A stretch of 64,000 nt of DNA from Brachypodium distachyon (GCF_000005505.3 NC_016135.3:7968613-8032612), one strand, 5' to 3'. Shown: positions 21,201 to 33,493, counted from the stretch's first letter. The notes: generated by a model from the letters alone, not told the origin. Program-made: numbers and translations.

Positions 21201-24200
21201 ATGCAACAAATGCACAACTATGTCATGTAATATAGCCTTTACCTTTCATTTCAGAGTCATATGAACTTTCTGAAGAAATATGTGGAGAAGAAAATGGACC
21301 CTGCATACAGCATATCTGAGGTTAGAGTTGCCAACCTTTGTTGGCGGTGATATTGGATTTGTTATGTTAGGATTTATAGCTTGATGCAATGTGAAAGCAG
21401 AAATGTTGCTCTTCTTCTTTCTTGCGGTTTGAACTATATATATCTTTTTATGATGCAAAAAAGTTAAGAAAAACCAAGACACTTGAACAAGATTACATAA
21501 GGTTCTGCAATCCATTGACACTAAATAATTTGACTGTTCTCTAGATATGATTATTCTCCTGAAAAACGAACATGTGCAGGAGGTTAAATGAAATTTTATC
21601 AGTATGTTAGAAAGGAATAACACATCCATTCATAAAAGGAACTCATGATAATGGAATCTCATATCTGAACAGTGGAGTTTTAGCTTCTTGAATCTGCAAC
21701 TCTACAATAAATAGTGGTTGGATAAAAAAGCATCATCATGGGGACAAGCACATGTTTTGTGGAGACGGCGTTGATAAGTGTACTCCGAAAATAACTATTA
21801 GAAGCTTCTTTGCCCATTGCAATCTTCCTTTTTACTACGAGAGTGCCTATGTGTTGCAAAGAATGGTAGACCTAATTTGACGCTAGGGCATGTGTTGCTA
21901 CAGATCTTTATAAGGCATATTGTCACTAGTTATTTTCAGCATGGTTTTTAAGGCGGTAAGGAAAGGCGAGGCGCCCTGACCCCTTTTGAACTTTTAAGCG
22001 CTTAAAGCGTAAGGCAAGGCGACGCCTTAGACTTATTATAGCAGCAAAATAGAATAGCCATCATCGAACTAGGGAACAGGCAATCAATCGTACGGACAAC
22101 CACTAATCAAGCATTAGACTAATCAAGTACAGCAAGTAATCAACTAACATCATGTACTACTGTCTGTAACACTATAATAAAGCCATCCGCTAACAGCCAA
22201 ACAAAGTAGCAAAGGACTATAAATAACAGAGGAGATAGGAGTACGGGAGTAACAGGACAAATGGACAGAGACAGAGTCAAGAGAGAGGAGTGGAAGAAGA
22301 ACATGGTAGGGCGGGAAGTATAAGGGAGGGATGACGGGGGAAGAAGAGAGGGGAGAAAGCTGGCAGATACACATCTGCGCCAAAGCAGAAGCCCTGCCCG
22401 GAGGAGAAAGTTGGCACCCTTCTTCACCTTTGCCAGAGGAGAAAACTTGCGCTGTGGATCTCAGTCCCGTCGCTGGTCGCAACTAGAGAGAGAGGAGCTC
22501 TCCTCGATTAATTTATGGACTTGGAACTTGTACTTGCGACCACTCTTTTGTAACATCCCAATTTTTCAAAACTCTTCATATGCATTGCATATCATGAGCA
22601 TCATGTCACTTTACATTTAATTACTTTGAAAAACCTTGAAATTTGCCTAGAAAACCCTTTTGCAAAAATGCTTTTATTTGATTCTGGGATTTGAGTATTT
22701 GCATTTTAACCCATGAGGGTATTGGTTTAAAAAGGGATTTAATGCATATATAAAGCTATCCCATAAGTTGGCTTTTGAAAGTATTTTCAAAGATAATTTA
22801 TTTCGATAGCCTAAGGGCCCTAGAAGCCATTTTATAGGCACATGTATTTTTAAATATTTTATTTTGAGGAAATTCTTGTTCCAAAAGTTAGATCATGTGA
22901 AAATATGATTTTACAAATTTTGTTGCATTTTATTTGGAGTGATTTGGAGCTTCGAATCAATTTTGAGGTTCAAGAACAGAAAATAGATAAAAGAAAAGGA
23001 AAAACCGAAGAAAACCGGTCAAACCGGACCGAACCGGCCCGAACCGCCCGGTCCCTCTCACTGACCGGTGGACCCCGCGCGTCATCTTCTCCAACTGCTG
23101 CCTCCGGAGTCCACGCAGAGCACGCCTCGCGAACTGCCCACGATTCCTTCCCGATTTCTTCGCGCACGAGCCTCCCAACTCCAAATCCCTGCGCGTCACC
23201 CCGAAGCACTCGCGTTTCTCCTCCAATTCCCCCAAACCGCTCGCCCAATTTCGCTTCGGTTAGAGGTTAATTTCTCGCCGAAGTTTGACGCGGACATCGC
23301 CGTTCTTCGTGTTTCGTCGTCGTTCCGGTGAGCCTCCGCCCGCGCCGAACCCCTTCCCTATCTCCTCTCTCCCGCGCGCACACAGTGACGCGTTCGGTTT
23401 CAAATTTGGACGCCGTTCCGCGCCGCCGGCCGTCGCGCCGGCCGTCTTCCCCAGCGCCGGCCGCCGCTCGCGCGCCGTCCGGAGCCGCCGCCTGCGCCGC
23501 CCCGCGCCGCTCCGCCGACGCAGCCCGCGCCCCCGCCCTGCGCCGCCCGGTGCGCCGCCGCTCCGCCTTCGGCCGAGCCGCCCCGTGCATGTGCGCGCCA
23601 ACTAGCGCCCGAACCGCCCCGCCGCTCCGCCCCGCGCCGTCCGGCGAGCTCGCGCCGCCCAGGGGAAACCCTAGGTCCCGGCCAATCCCGGCATGCCACG
23701 TGGCGAAGCTTTTTCTTTTTCTTTTTATTTTATTTTCAGCCGAATTAATATTGCACATTTTGCAGAAAAGACCCTACAATTTCAAAGCCTCATATCTTTC
23801 AAACCGTTTGTCCAAAAATTGTGTTCTGCACCTTTCTGGAATCGTCACAACTTGTAGAATATTTTGGCACGGTCTAATTTCAATTTTGAACAACTTAGTC
23901 AGAAGCATTTTACAGATTGGCTGAATAGGGTTTAAACTTCAAATGAATTGTTTCAAAATAGTTTTGGGCATGTTAGCTTGCAGTAAAATTATTTAAGCTT
24001 GTTCTCTGTCCATTAGGACCAGAAGAGAAATTATTTTGTGAATAATAATGGCATACAAGTTTAAATCTTGCTCTATGTTGCAAAAACCACACAATCTTTT
24101 AAGTTAAACCCTATCCTTATTTCATGCATATTAATTACCTCTTTGTTAATGTGTAATATGCCCAAACCATTTGAAAAACTTTTCAAAGCAGAAACAAAAC

Positions 24201-27200
24201 TTGTTACATTAAAAGTAACCAAGTGTGCATTAACATAGCATATGCATCATGGCATGATTTTTGCATTGAATGTTGTGTTTGTTGTGTGCATGTTTCTTTT
24301 ATTTTAGATTGTGTGGAGTGTTTTCCTTGTTGTTGCGAAGAGTGCGAGAACTATCACAACCTTGGACAAGGCAAGTTCACTTTGATCATATCCCATTATT
24401 ATTGTTGTTTTAAAATACTTATGCATTAGTGTTGTTGGTAAAGATGCATTGATAGGACTATTACTCGTACCGTTATGCTAGTTATAAATCCTAGGTAGTA
24501 TAGTTTACCCTCGCCATTACCTTGCTACCAAATTGCCATCGATTGTAGTTGAATGCTAAGCTGTGGTAGTATCGTGGGGAAAATAACTACATTATGATAT
24601 TGTTATGCCGTTGGCTATATGAAATGTTTTTGTTAGATGTAAGGCAAAACAACTAATTCAATGAACCATCCTGAGTGGGTTGTTTTGAGGATTTTGAGGA
24701 TTAGCGGCGTCAGGTCTATTTCTATGGGTCCCTCTGAGTCGAGTTCCTATGGATTCAGGAATGGATCGTCCATGGACGTCTCTCTCGTGGATTCGGGGAG
24801 CACCTACGTTGCAAATGTGGAATGCCACATGGGGTAACCGAGACTGGACTAGTTTCCTATTTAGAAGCTTCCAGTACAACCACAATGCTATATGGGCTCT
24901 GGCGAGACAAGAGTAAGTTGTATGATCCTAGACCCGAGGAATTGTACTGAGGTAGAATGTGTAGGGAGATTCTCTCGTGGTTTAGGGAATTACCTCTGAA
25001 AATCTCGTAATCGATGCCGTTGCTACTACCCTGAGGACAGCAAAGGATTAACACGTCGGTTTCTTGTGGGGAATGTGTACAAACTCTCGAGAGCGTCAAA
25101 ACTAAGTACTTAGTCGTGTCCCCGGTAACGTACAATTTGAGCAACTAGATGTGGAGCTGTAAGGAAAGTCTCACTCATTCCAATTTCTTAAATAAAATGA
25201 ATGGTTTGAACAGGGTAGGGGCTCTAGGTTAATAGGAAGATGGGTGTGTCTACCCCATGTCCAATAGTTATCATTATTATAACATTTCTTTGTAGTATGG
25301 TAAATTATGTTCTGCTTCCACGCAAATAGCCTTGAACCTCACTTTGCCACATTATGCATATACTTGGTAGGCTCTGATATAACTCCTAGTGAATCTTGCC
25401 AATACATTCAATGTATTGACCCTAGTGGCTGCATTGTTTAATGATGCAGGAAGCTCCGACGACGAGTAAGATGTACGTTCTGCATGTTTGGGTTACGGGC
25501 TTACATTCCAACACGCTCTCACCGTGATGTTGATGTGCCCTTGTATCTTTCGCTTTCCGCTGCTAAACAGTTGTTTTATTTCCAACTAACTTGTGAGGTT
25601 ATGTGAGTTGTAAGTAGCTTTTAAATTCTGGATGATACGTTGTAATATTGAGACCTTTGTTCTATGATATTACATCTTGAAACTGTGTGTGTTAGTGAGT
25701 CGATCCAGGGACTAGCACAAAAGCACGGAGATTGAACCCGTATACGGGGGCGGTCGCTTCATCTTTCCCCATACTTCTACCAATTTTCCCTCCCGTCTCC
25801 TATTTCCCCTCCCAGATTTCCCACCCGCATCCTATTTCCCTTCCCAGATTTCCTGCACAGGAGGCTCCTGCCCTTGCATATCGTGTCCAAATTGGACATG
25901 GCAATGACCTATGGCGCCTAATTGACGCCCTGGACGATTAAAAGGGCTAAGGTGGATGCCTAACGTGGCCCTCTAAGGCGAGACAGATGCTTCGCGCGCG
26001 AGTGCGCTCTGACGCTTAGGCGACGCTTTTAAAACCAGGATTTTCAGTACCTTGGTTGGTAGGCCTCTAAGGATTGCCGCTTGGGAAAACGGCTCCAAGG
26101 AGCAAAGGGTTGGCCGGCCTGGACGCAAGGAATGAGAGGGAGAGAATGTTGGAGACTAGGATTAGATCTTTACTACCCCCTCCGTCCCATAATTCTTGTC
26201 GCTGTTTTAGTACAAATTTGATTGTACTAAAACAGCGACAAGAATTATGGGACGGAGGGAGTAGTTTATTCTCATGGCCCTATAATTCATATGGTGTACA
26301 AGGTGCCCCTTTTATAGGGAAGATTCGGACTTGATTTCTAAGAATAAAATCTTGACTCATAACAATCTAAGGTTTATCTTCATAACTAAATTGATATCTT
26401 TACTAACTAGATAGATATTCATACTCGCTAAATAATATAGTATGCTTATTTCCATAATAAAGTGACCAAGCCACTGTTCATGTTGGTGCTGTTCACGTTC
26501 ATAGTAGTTCTTGCATGTGACGGACTCCTGGCTTGGCACTGCCATGGTCCATAGGCCCTTCACCCAACACACATGACACATACCATGTCCGCAAAGAAGA
26601 AAACATAACTTCTTCTAGGAATGTGAGTGTTGCCACTGATCATAAATAGGCATGACATGACTGCAGAAGCAAGCTGCTATATGGAATCCCAAAACGACAG
26701 TGTACTACGCACACCTCATGAGCTCTCCATCCGCATCCGCTGCTAGTATGAAATTCAGTTGACATCGCTGTCCTCTTCATGATTTTTTCATCTTCAATAG
26801 AGAGCATAACTGCAGAAAGACAATGAGTTGTCCTATTGCTCTTTCTCCAATTCTCACTTTCTCCATTGTCACTTGCGCCCTTTCTCCAATTCTAGTGACC
26901 ACTAGGGGTTGGTGCATTTAGCGCTCACCTTTTATAACAGTGAATGGAAAATGTGAAACTTAAATATTCTCCAGGTCTACTCTCCTCCCACAGGGCCGTG
27001 CCATGCTTGACTGATAGCACATCCTACACCCATAAGACATCACTGAGTGCTGAGAACTGAATACTGAACCTATCCCTGAACTCAATTTACCATTCATAAG
27101 TGATCTGCGGTGTTTATTCCAAAACATAGTACTCCCTCCGTCCCAAGATAAGTGACGAACCTATACAAATCCACACCACTTATTTTGGGACGGAGGGAGT

Positions 27201-28133
27201 ATCATATGTAGAAATAACTCACATATTTCATTTATTATGTTGCATTACATGGCATTTGTAGTCTTCCTAGTTTGCACATTCCTCTTCACTTCTGCAGTAT
27301 GAAAATGTAGCTTTGAAGAAGATCAATTCAGAGCTGAGTTCAGAATTACAGAAGCATTTGGATCTCTGTGATTGGGTAAGTTCTATGACGTTGCAGCCCC
27401 CTTCAACCCAGTTCTGCTGCAACTTGTGCTCATTCTCATTGTCTCCATAATTTTTAGAGGCTTATGCAGCAATACTATGACCGTATGAAATTAAGGAGGC
27501 TTGCAAGAGAGTGTGCTATTCAAGCACAAATGACTGGAACTATTATTATTGGAGAGGTAGGATATTTTTGTTATGGGCATGTTCCATTTTACAATTAGGG
27601 AATCATAGAAGCATAGAATTGTATGCCATCATAAAATAAAATTAGACAGATTAGTGTAAATGCCCTTCTTGTTTCCTTGGTAGATTTATGATAGTGACAT
27701 TCAGATTAACTTGTCACACATTTTATATGCTTTGTTATTTTACACGTTCTTTTGACTCTTTTTGGATGTTCACAGGAACCTTATATCTTACAGTTCTCTC
27801 TATCTTTGTCTTCATCGTGGTCTATACCGTGAAGTTGTTAAATTAAATGGAAATGCATCTGCATGCCTGAAAAATCCTACTTGATATATATGTATATTTA
27901 TTTCTTTTCTAATGCAGGCTCTGCCTATAAGAAAGCATGGGAAGGAAAATATTCTATCTGCAAATCTGGAAGAGAAGTTACCTTTATTTAAAGAAGCAGT
28001 GAAACAGTCACTTAATGGTTACATCAGTAGAATACAACAGAAGTTCAGGAGTGGAGCCGGTAGGCCGTTGCCATTGCTATTTCTCGGTACATTTGCAACG
28101 ATTGCAACATGGGGCATCAAAACGGAGCGTTAG
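18231..28133 (+). CDS. Nine-exon host gene, unknown protein with C-terminal membrane anchor
   Basis: Exons: 18231-18267, 18362-18570, 18669-18815, 20926-21012, 21087-21179, 21255-21320, 27298-27375, 27458-27556, 27918-28133. All junctions are GT-AG; intron 1 is phase 1 and the others phase 0. They join without a stop into 343 codons, strong evidence of a real gene. I do not recognise the protein. The N-terminal part (exons 2-3) looks globular. Exons 4-8 are rich in Lys, Arg, Glu and Leu (LLRRRLYALQRYFALRRLL) and probably helical. Residues about 323-338 (LPLLFLGTFATIATWG) are hydrophobic and only a short charged tail follows, as in tail-anchored membrane proteins. The frame is open upstream, so in-frame ATGs at 18015 or 18051 are alternative starts. 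A small extra exon in the long intron 3 cannot be excluded. Confidence 0.8.
18990..19751. mobile_element. hAT-like non-autonomous DNA transposon in intron 3 (762 bp)
   Basis: Ends form an imperfect inverted repeat (left TGAGTGCTGGGCATTCGG, right complement TAGGGCTGGGCGAAAA), flanked by an 8-bp duplication with one mismatch (ACATGGAA, ACATGGTA). Eight-bp duplications and GGGC-rich ends fit hAT. CGGTT/AACCG motifs recur inside. No transposase is seen. Confidence 0.75.
21940..26039. mobile_element. hAT-like element in intron 6, split by a solo LTR
   Basis: Ends CATGGTTTTTAAGGCGG and, complemented, CCTGGTTTTAAAAGCG are flanked by perfect ATTTTCAG duplications (21932-21939, 26040-26047). Near both ends GGCG/CGCC motifs recur. 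Without the 3.2-kb LTR it would be about 880 bp. A few short open frames occur but no transposase motif. A 9-bp duplication with one mismatch is the alternative reading, which would suggest a Mutator-like element. Confidence 0.75.
22549..25761 (+). mobile_element. Solo LTR of a Tekay-type gypsy family (copy A, 3213 bp)
   Basis: Starts TGTAACATCCCAATTTTTC, ends GGGGGCGGTCGCTTCA, with perfect TCTTT duplications (22544-22548, 25762-25766). The same LTR occurs on the minus strand at 33494-37833 and as the 3' LTR at 57430. The GC-rich middle (about 23030-23690) gives long spurious frames on both strands. Confidence 0.95.
26176..26261. mobile_element. Stowaway MITE, near-perfect hairpin (86 bp)
   Basis: CCCCCTCCGTCCCATAATTC at the left pairs with its complement at the right over about 40 bp, with TA on each side. 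It lies in intron 6 of the host gene. Confidence 0.92.
27132..27199. mobile_element. Stowaway MITE (68 bp)
   Basis: CTCCCTCCGTCCCAAGATAA and its near-complement at the right end, flanked by TA. It lies about 100 bp before exon 7 of the host gene. Confidence 0.92.
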
Positions 28134-28247
28134 AGCTGGCTCCTGCCTGTTTAACGGTATGGACTTGTTGTAGTATTTTCTTTTGGTTTTGATAGGCGAC
28201 TAATCTGTTTAGTAAAGGTGAACTACTTTATGTTGTTAGCATTATGA

Positions 28248-28253
28248 AATAAA
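28248..28253 (+). terminator. Polyadenylation signal of the host gene
   Basis: AATAAA occurs 115 bases after the stop codon, a usual position for a plant 3' UTR. Confidence 0.6.
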
Positions 28254-28379
28254 AAGCCTTTGCCTGATTTATTTTCTTGGACAGAACGGGCGGATACAAA
28301 CCGTTAGTTTGAATAATCATCTATTTATTTATACAAAATATTTATGAAACACTATGGTGGTCCGATTGTGTTGTAGGTA

Positions 28380-29400
28380 CTACTCTCTCGAAAATGCTTG
28401 TCATGTCCTGAGCGACTGGCCTCTCTTTATCCGGCGTCGAGGTCTAGCTTTTTTGGTGCCCACGCGTTTGTTCTGGTCCATTACTGCGATGTGAGCGATA
28501 AATTTTGGTGGCGCGCTAGCCGCACGCCTGTTAGATTTTTCCAAGTCACCTTCGTCTCCTACCTGTCTACCCCCGTCTCCTGCAAGGGAAAAATTTACAA
28601 TCCTCGTCTGCCCACACCCACACAGAATAAATTCCCCCCACCCAGCCCATGGACCTTCACGGATGGCTGCAACATCCTCGGTGGTCGGCCGCACCGCTGG
28701 TGGGAGATGGCACCCCTTTGCGGCACGGCCACCTTTTGCCGTCGTTTGCTTGCAACATCGCTGTCGTGAGGCAATGCCTTGTAGCAACGGCGCCTGTAGG
28801 TTGTAGCACCAAGCATCCTCCTTGGCAGCACCACCGCACACCAATCACAGAATCACCTCACGGCACCGCCGTATCCCCCTCGCAGCACCGCCGCCTCCAG
28901 CTTGAAGCATCGACAACCTCTGTTTGCAACAGCTCCGCACAACGGTCGCAGCATCGCCTCGCGGCACCGACGCATCCTCCTCGCCGCACCACCGCCTGGC
29001 CTCGCTGCAGTACCATCTCTCGATTGCAGCACCGATGACCTCGGTTTGAAGCAGCACTGGCGGCATGGCTTGCAACAGCGCCGGCTAGCAAGCGACACCA
29101 ATCACGTGATCTGCTAGGGAAGCGCCGGCTCGTATTTGTTCAGCACCGGCGGCGTGGCTTGCAGCAGCGCCCATGGCGGCGGATTTGGTGGGATCGGGAG
29201 GTTGGCGTGCGTCTGCATGAGTGGGGGATTGGGACGAATGGTTGGGAGGATAAAGAAGAAAGATAATGTGGGTGGGACCCACGGGAGCGAAGCACTGGCT
29301 CGTTTTTGTTCAGACACGAAAAGGACACGCGTCGTGCAGAGAAAACGGCCAACGCGAGCGTGAGATCCGTCGGGGGATAAAAATCGTTTCCCTAAATTTT
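28380..29400. other. GC-rich intergenic segment with imperfect GCAGCACCGCCG-type repeats
   Basis: The region starts with a Stowaway-like fragment (CTCTCGAAAATGCTTGTCATG near 28382), then GC-rich sequence with recurring CAACAGC/GCAGCACC phrases on one strand. Long frames in five registers have biased composition and no domain, so I call no gene. 29401-29930 and 30151-30584 are unremarkable intergenic sequence. Confidence 0.45.
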
Positions 29401-29930
29401 GGCCCATCGGGAGATGTGTCCTCAGGATTCAGGAACATGGTCCGAAACAAATTATCTTGGGCCACTGCATGGGAATGGGCAGATAATTTGCTTTTGGCCA
29501 GCCCCAGACAGGAGTTAGGCGAAACTCCCGTTTCGTCGGGATTTCTTATTAAACCTTGAAGACGCTGATATCCTAATTAAATCTTGGTCTCCGATTCAAA
29601 CATGGTCCACTTTTCGCCCATGTCTCACTGCGGGCAGTACAAGACAATTGCTGTGCTGGCCCATTAGACATGGCAAGAAGACCACTTCTCGTTATAGTTA
29701 TATAGTTCCTCAAAAAAAAATGTTATAGTTATAGCTCATCCCCCACAATTTAACCAAAATTAGCCCACGTGTCAATACTTGTCCCTCTTTTCGTATTGAA
29801 GTTGTGAAATCTTTTCCTGGTCGTAAACACAGGACAAATCAATCCCATCATGATCTCTTATTATCCCGCCCATGGTTAGGCTTCTACTACTTCCATGCTC
29901 AAATCTGCCATGTCTACAATTTGATTACTA

Positions 29931-30013
29931 CTTCCTTCGATTCATAAAAAGCGTCGCACATTTTGTATTGAGTTAGTAAACAAATTGGCGACACTTTTTA
30001 TGACCGGAGGAAG
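29931..30013. mobile_element. Stowaway MITE, diverged (83 bp)
   Basis: CTTCCTTCGATTCATAAAAA pairs imperfectly with TTTTTATGACCGGAGGAAG, with TA on both sides. Confidence 0.85.
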
Positions 30014-30040
30014 TACATATTTTTACAAATTCAAATATTA

Positions 30041-30150
30041 ATTTGTTGACCAACGTCTCATGGAGTTAATTTGCACATAGTACTGGATCGTTTATGCCTC
30101 ATTTGTTCACCAACGTCTCGTGGAGTTAATTTGTTGACCAACGTCTTTCA
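30041..30150 (+). repeat. Short direct repeats with a 60-bp period
   Basis: ATTTGTTGACCAACGTCTC recurs at 30101 (ATTTGTTCACCAACGTCTC) and partly at 30130. Confidence 0.7.
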
Positions 30151-30594
30151 TCCGTTTCTAATGAATTCAGCCGGACCGCCGCAAACCCCTCTAACACTGA
30201 GTGGTCCCCGCTTCAGCACCCGAGCATGCGGTGCATCGACGCCGAGCGCCACGCATCAAGATGGATAGCCACCGGACCCACCTTGTTGTATTTCTCCCCG
30301 GCCCTTACTGTATTGCTCGCGTATTCCTCATCGCAAGGGTTCGCTGGCCCAGGCACGTGGTGGTGGTGCTGGCCCAAGTTGGACCCTGACCTCGTTTTTG
30401 GTCGTGGCATGGAATCTCGGTACAAGCATTCAGGTCCGGCTGCTGTAACATTGGAACAACTTGGACCCAACTTTACCGTTGCACACGTTTTGTAATCCAA
30501 CATGTAACGGCGTAACGCTCGTTTCATGTCCATGTTAGGCGGATATCCTGACCAAATCCAACTGAAAATGACACATCTTTGACCAAAATCTTGA

Positions 30595-31990
30595 TTTTTT
30601 TTTTAACCGGAGTCCAAAGGACTTCATCTATTAATTACGAGGAACATGACCGCACTAAAGACCACCCTGGCTGCCCTGGCCATCCACACTCACTCAATGC
30701 ACGGAGACGAAGAGAGCCGTCGAGGTTGCAAGTAAAAGTCATCGTCATCACACAAACACTCCTCCCGAGCTGGCGACTCCAACTTCCCCCACCAACGCCC
30801 AAGAAATGACTTCTCCACTACAGGCACGCAAGCTCGTGTCGGCCCAGGCCAAACAGGCAACCATCCTCGCAAGCGAACAAAGCCACTGATTCTGATGGTG
30901 AGCTTCGGAGAGGCAATATGCAAGGCCAGCACCGAACAAGAACCTCAGAGATCGGACCACCTCACAAAGAGTCATCGTCATCACGCATCACTCTTTTGAG
31001 CTGGCGACTCCGACTCCCCAACAACGAAGCAAACCCAACCTGGAAGGCCAGCGGACACGTCGGAAGGACCGACTACCAGAACCATTGCCGCAGCCTAACT
31101 TTTGCTCAACACCGTCGTCACTACCACAAAATTCGCCAACGGAACACTCGCAACGCCGGCTGGGCACCTGCCAACTATGAAGCCGTGCATGGCCAGCCCC
31201 GGGAAAGCACGAAGGGAAACACAATCTTCAAGACGACACCCTCAAGAGGGGAAGCGACGCAAAAACGACGCCATCGTCCGACCCTGCACCGCAAGGCCTA
31301 GGCCTTGACCCGAAGATGAGACCCGAGAGCTGGGAAGGACGAAGTGCTCCATGACAACCCCCAAGAGGAGAGCGACATCCACGAACGCCGCGCCATCGGC
31401 TTTCGCCCAGAGCAAACCTTCTCCTACGCGCACCCCCGCGCTGCCGGATAGAGGCGGGGAAGACCCGCAACGCCGTCGGCCTGCAAACCCACTGCCCCAA
31501 GCCCCTCCAACATGGCAACGGCGCCACCACCACGCAAGAGCCACCAACCTCACCGCTAGTGAGCCGACGGGACAGATCGGCCAACGCAATCTGGCGCCCC
31601 GGGACCCCGGCCAACGCAGCAGGCCGCCGCCACGCGCCATGACGACCAGGGAGCAGGACGAGGGGACCGCCACCCCACCCCAACATGCCGGACATAGCCG
31701 ACGCCGCCGCACCAAGGAGGAAGCAGGAGCTTCGCTCGGCACTGCGCCGCTGCAGAGGACCGCCCGAAGGACGTGGAGGACATGCCATCACGCTGGCCGC
31801 AGCCACCGGGGCCGAGCCTCCCCCTCAGCGTTGCGAGCAAGAAGAGCCCTGCCGCCACCGCGTCCGCACGGACTTAGCCCGGCGAATTCATCCTACGGCG
31901 GCGAGCAAGGGGTAGGGAGGGAGGGAGGGTAGCGGCGGCGGCGGGCCTAGGGTTCCCCCGATCCGCCCTTAGACGACGCGGGGGTCGGGG
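30595..31990 (-). mobile_element. LINE-like retroposon, non-autonomous (1396 bp)
   Basis: On the minus strand the element ends in AACCGGAGT-type sequence running into poly(A) (poly(T) at 30595-30604 on plus). It is bounded by the 10-bp duplication AAAATCTTGA (30585-30594, 31991-32000). A 3' poly(A) and longer target duplication fit target-primed reverse transcription. The 5' half is GC-rich (a long minus frame 31806-31228 with biased composition) and no RT or endonuclease motif is visible. Two internal blocks starting GTCATCGTCATCAC (30739, 30971) repeat with a 232-bp period. Confidence 0.75.
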
Positions 31991-32389
31991 AAAATCTTGA
32001 ATTTTATGAACGTACTTTCTTAGAATTTTTTTTTTTGGAAGGGTATTTTCTTAGAATCAAGATCACCTAAACCCAGTTTAAACGCTCACTGACTGAGTAA
32101 AAAGCACGCGCACGAAGGACGGCGAATCTCTTTTCTGCCTGCGCACCATCTCGTCCTACGCAGTGCGCACGCGTGCGCGTCGTCGGATGGGATCGGGCGG
32201 CTGGCCTCTCCCCGACCACATCTTCCTTGGTGAACCTTATCCACGGTCTCTCCTAGTCTCCTCCACCCATTCTCTCTAGCTCTCTCCCTACCCCGCCCCC
32301 TTCGGCCCTTCCTCTCCTCCCCCGACGCACGCAGCTAGTCTCCTTCCTCCTCTCTCCTCCTCAGCCCCCCACAAAGATCTGGAGCGTCG

Positions 32390-32575
32390 ATGCGCCACTG
32401 CCTCTTCACGGAGATGGGCGGCTTCTTCCTCCTCCTGCTTGATGCCTACGTTCTTCTCAACTTCCAAGTCCATGGCGGCCTGTCCCTGAACCATACCTGT
32501 GACGTTGTAGACCTCGAGGCGCTCCGGTGGGCGGCGCCTTCGTGGAATGAGGCGGACGGTTCACCACAGGTCTGA
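32390..32575 (+). pseudogene. Possible first exon of a secreted protein, or gene fragment
   Basis: A 61-codon frame beginning MRHCLFTEMGGFFLLLLDAY has a hydrophobic segment like a signal peptide, then CDVVDLEALRWAAPSW, which loosely recalls the N-terminal cap of leucine-rich-repeat receptors. CACAG|GTCTGA at about 32570 could be a splice donor. A C/T-rich 5' UTR-like stretch precedes it (32220-32380). No downstream exon is seen before the LTR at 33494, so this is weak. Confidence 0.25.
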
Positions 32576-33330
32576 TCTCGTCCGACTCGCCGACTGTCCT
32601 CGTCCCCACCTCCATCCCCCGCGCTGAACTCTGCTGGCCTCCGCCTCTCTCCTCCTGTGCCCCGATCTCCTCCCATGCCAACAGCAGCCACCACTTCCCT
32701 CCGCGCATCAACGCTGGCCGAAACGGGCAGGATCCTCCTTCCTCGGGGAGATCCGCCGTTCCCGCGTCCTCCTCACACTTTGTCCCCATCTCTCTCCCCG
32801 ACTTTATTCCCTACCCCCGTCGCTCTCTCATTCCGCTCGCTTTCCACCGCCGCCGCCGCCGCTCGCCCGTGCCCATGGCCGCTGCGGGGACGGCATTTCG
32901 TCCCGTCCTAAGTCACTCCGCTCCAAGTGCCCAGCTTCCTCCTGTGCTGCTCCAAACCCTCATCGACGGGGTCGTCGAGCTCGTCGAATGCCTCCGGCTG
33001 GCAGACATCGGAGGGGACCGTGCTTCCTTGGTAACGGGCTTGCTTGTTTTGGTCCAGCATGAGTTGATTATTGTTCTTGTGTGGTCATGTGCAGGATGTT
33101 GTACCGTGTTATTTATGTGATAATGGAATTTTTCTCCAATACCCAAAGGCTTCTTATTGCTTTTTCATCCCTGATTGCTTCTCAGTTTTATGCTTATTCC
33201 CTTCTACCATGAGATAGAGAGGGGCCATCAAGGTAGATATTACTTTTCCCCTTACTTTTCGTGTTCTTAGTGACAAAAAGATTTGGTATAAGAATAGGTT
33301 TTTATATGAAGGAATCATTTTATTTTACAG

Positions 33331-33493
33331 ATGTAAATTCTATGTTCAAAATTACTTTATGATTTTGCTGGATGTAGTTTTGATTTATAACAGTTACTTT
33401 TAGGATTTAAGTAGATGTAATTTTAATCTTAAAGTTACTTTTCTGTTTTCTTTAGATGTGATTATAATCTTAAGAGTTACATTCTACTTTGAT
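33331..33493 (+). repeat. AT-rich minisatellite, unit about 42 bp
   Basis: Four units starting GATGTAA or GATGT(A/G)(A/G)TT near 33331, 33374, 33413 and 33456. A fifth follows at 37839, on the other side of the inserted solo LTR, so the LTR landed inside the array. Confidence 0.75.

Noticed and set aside
23260..23760. Long Arg/Ala/Pro-rich frames on both strands
   Set aside because: They fall in the GC-rich middle of the solo LTR, several registers are open at once, and no domain is present. The same applies to 35566-35897, 52451-53113 and 58169-58550.
28401..29117. Many overlapping frames around 28400-29100
   Set aside because: Biased composition, five registers open, no splice pattern or domain; no gene called.
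31228..31932. Overlapping frames of about 190 codons on opposite strands
   Set aside because: GC-driven open frames inside the LINE-like element with no recognised motif.
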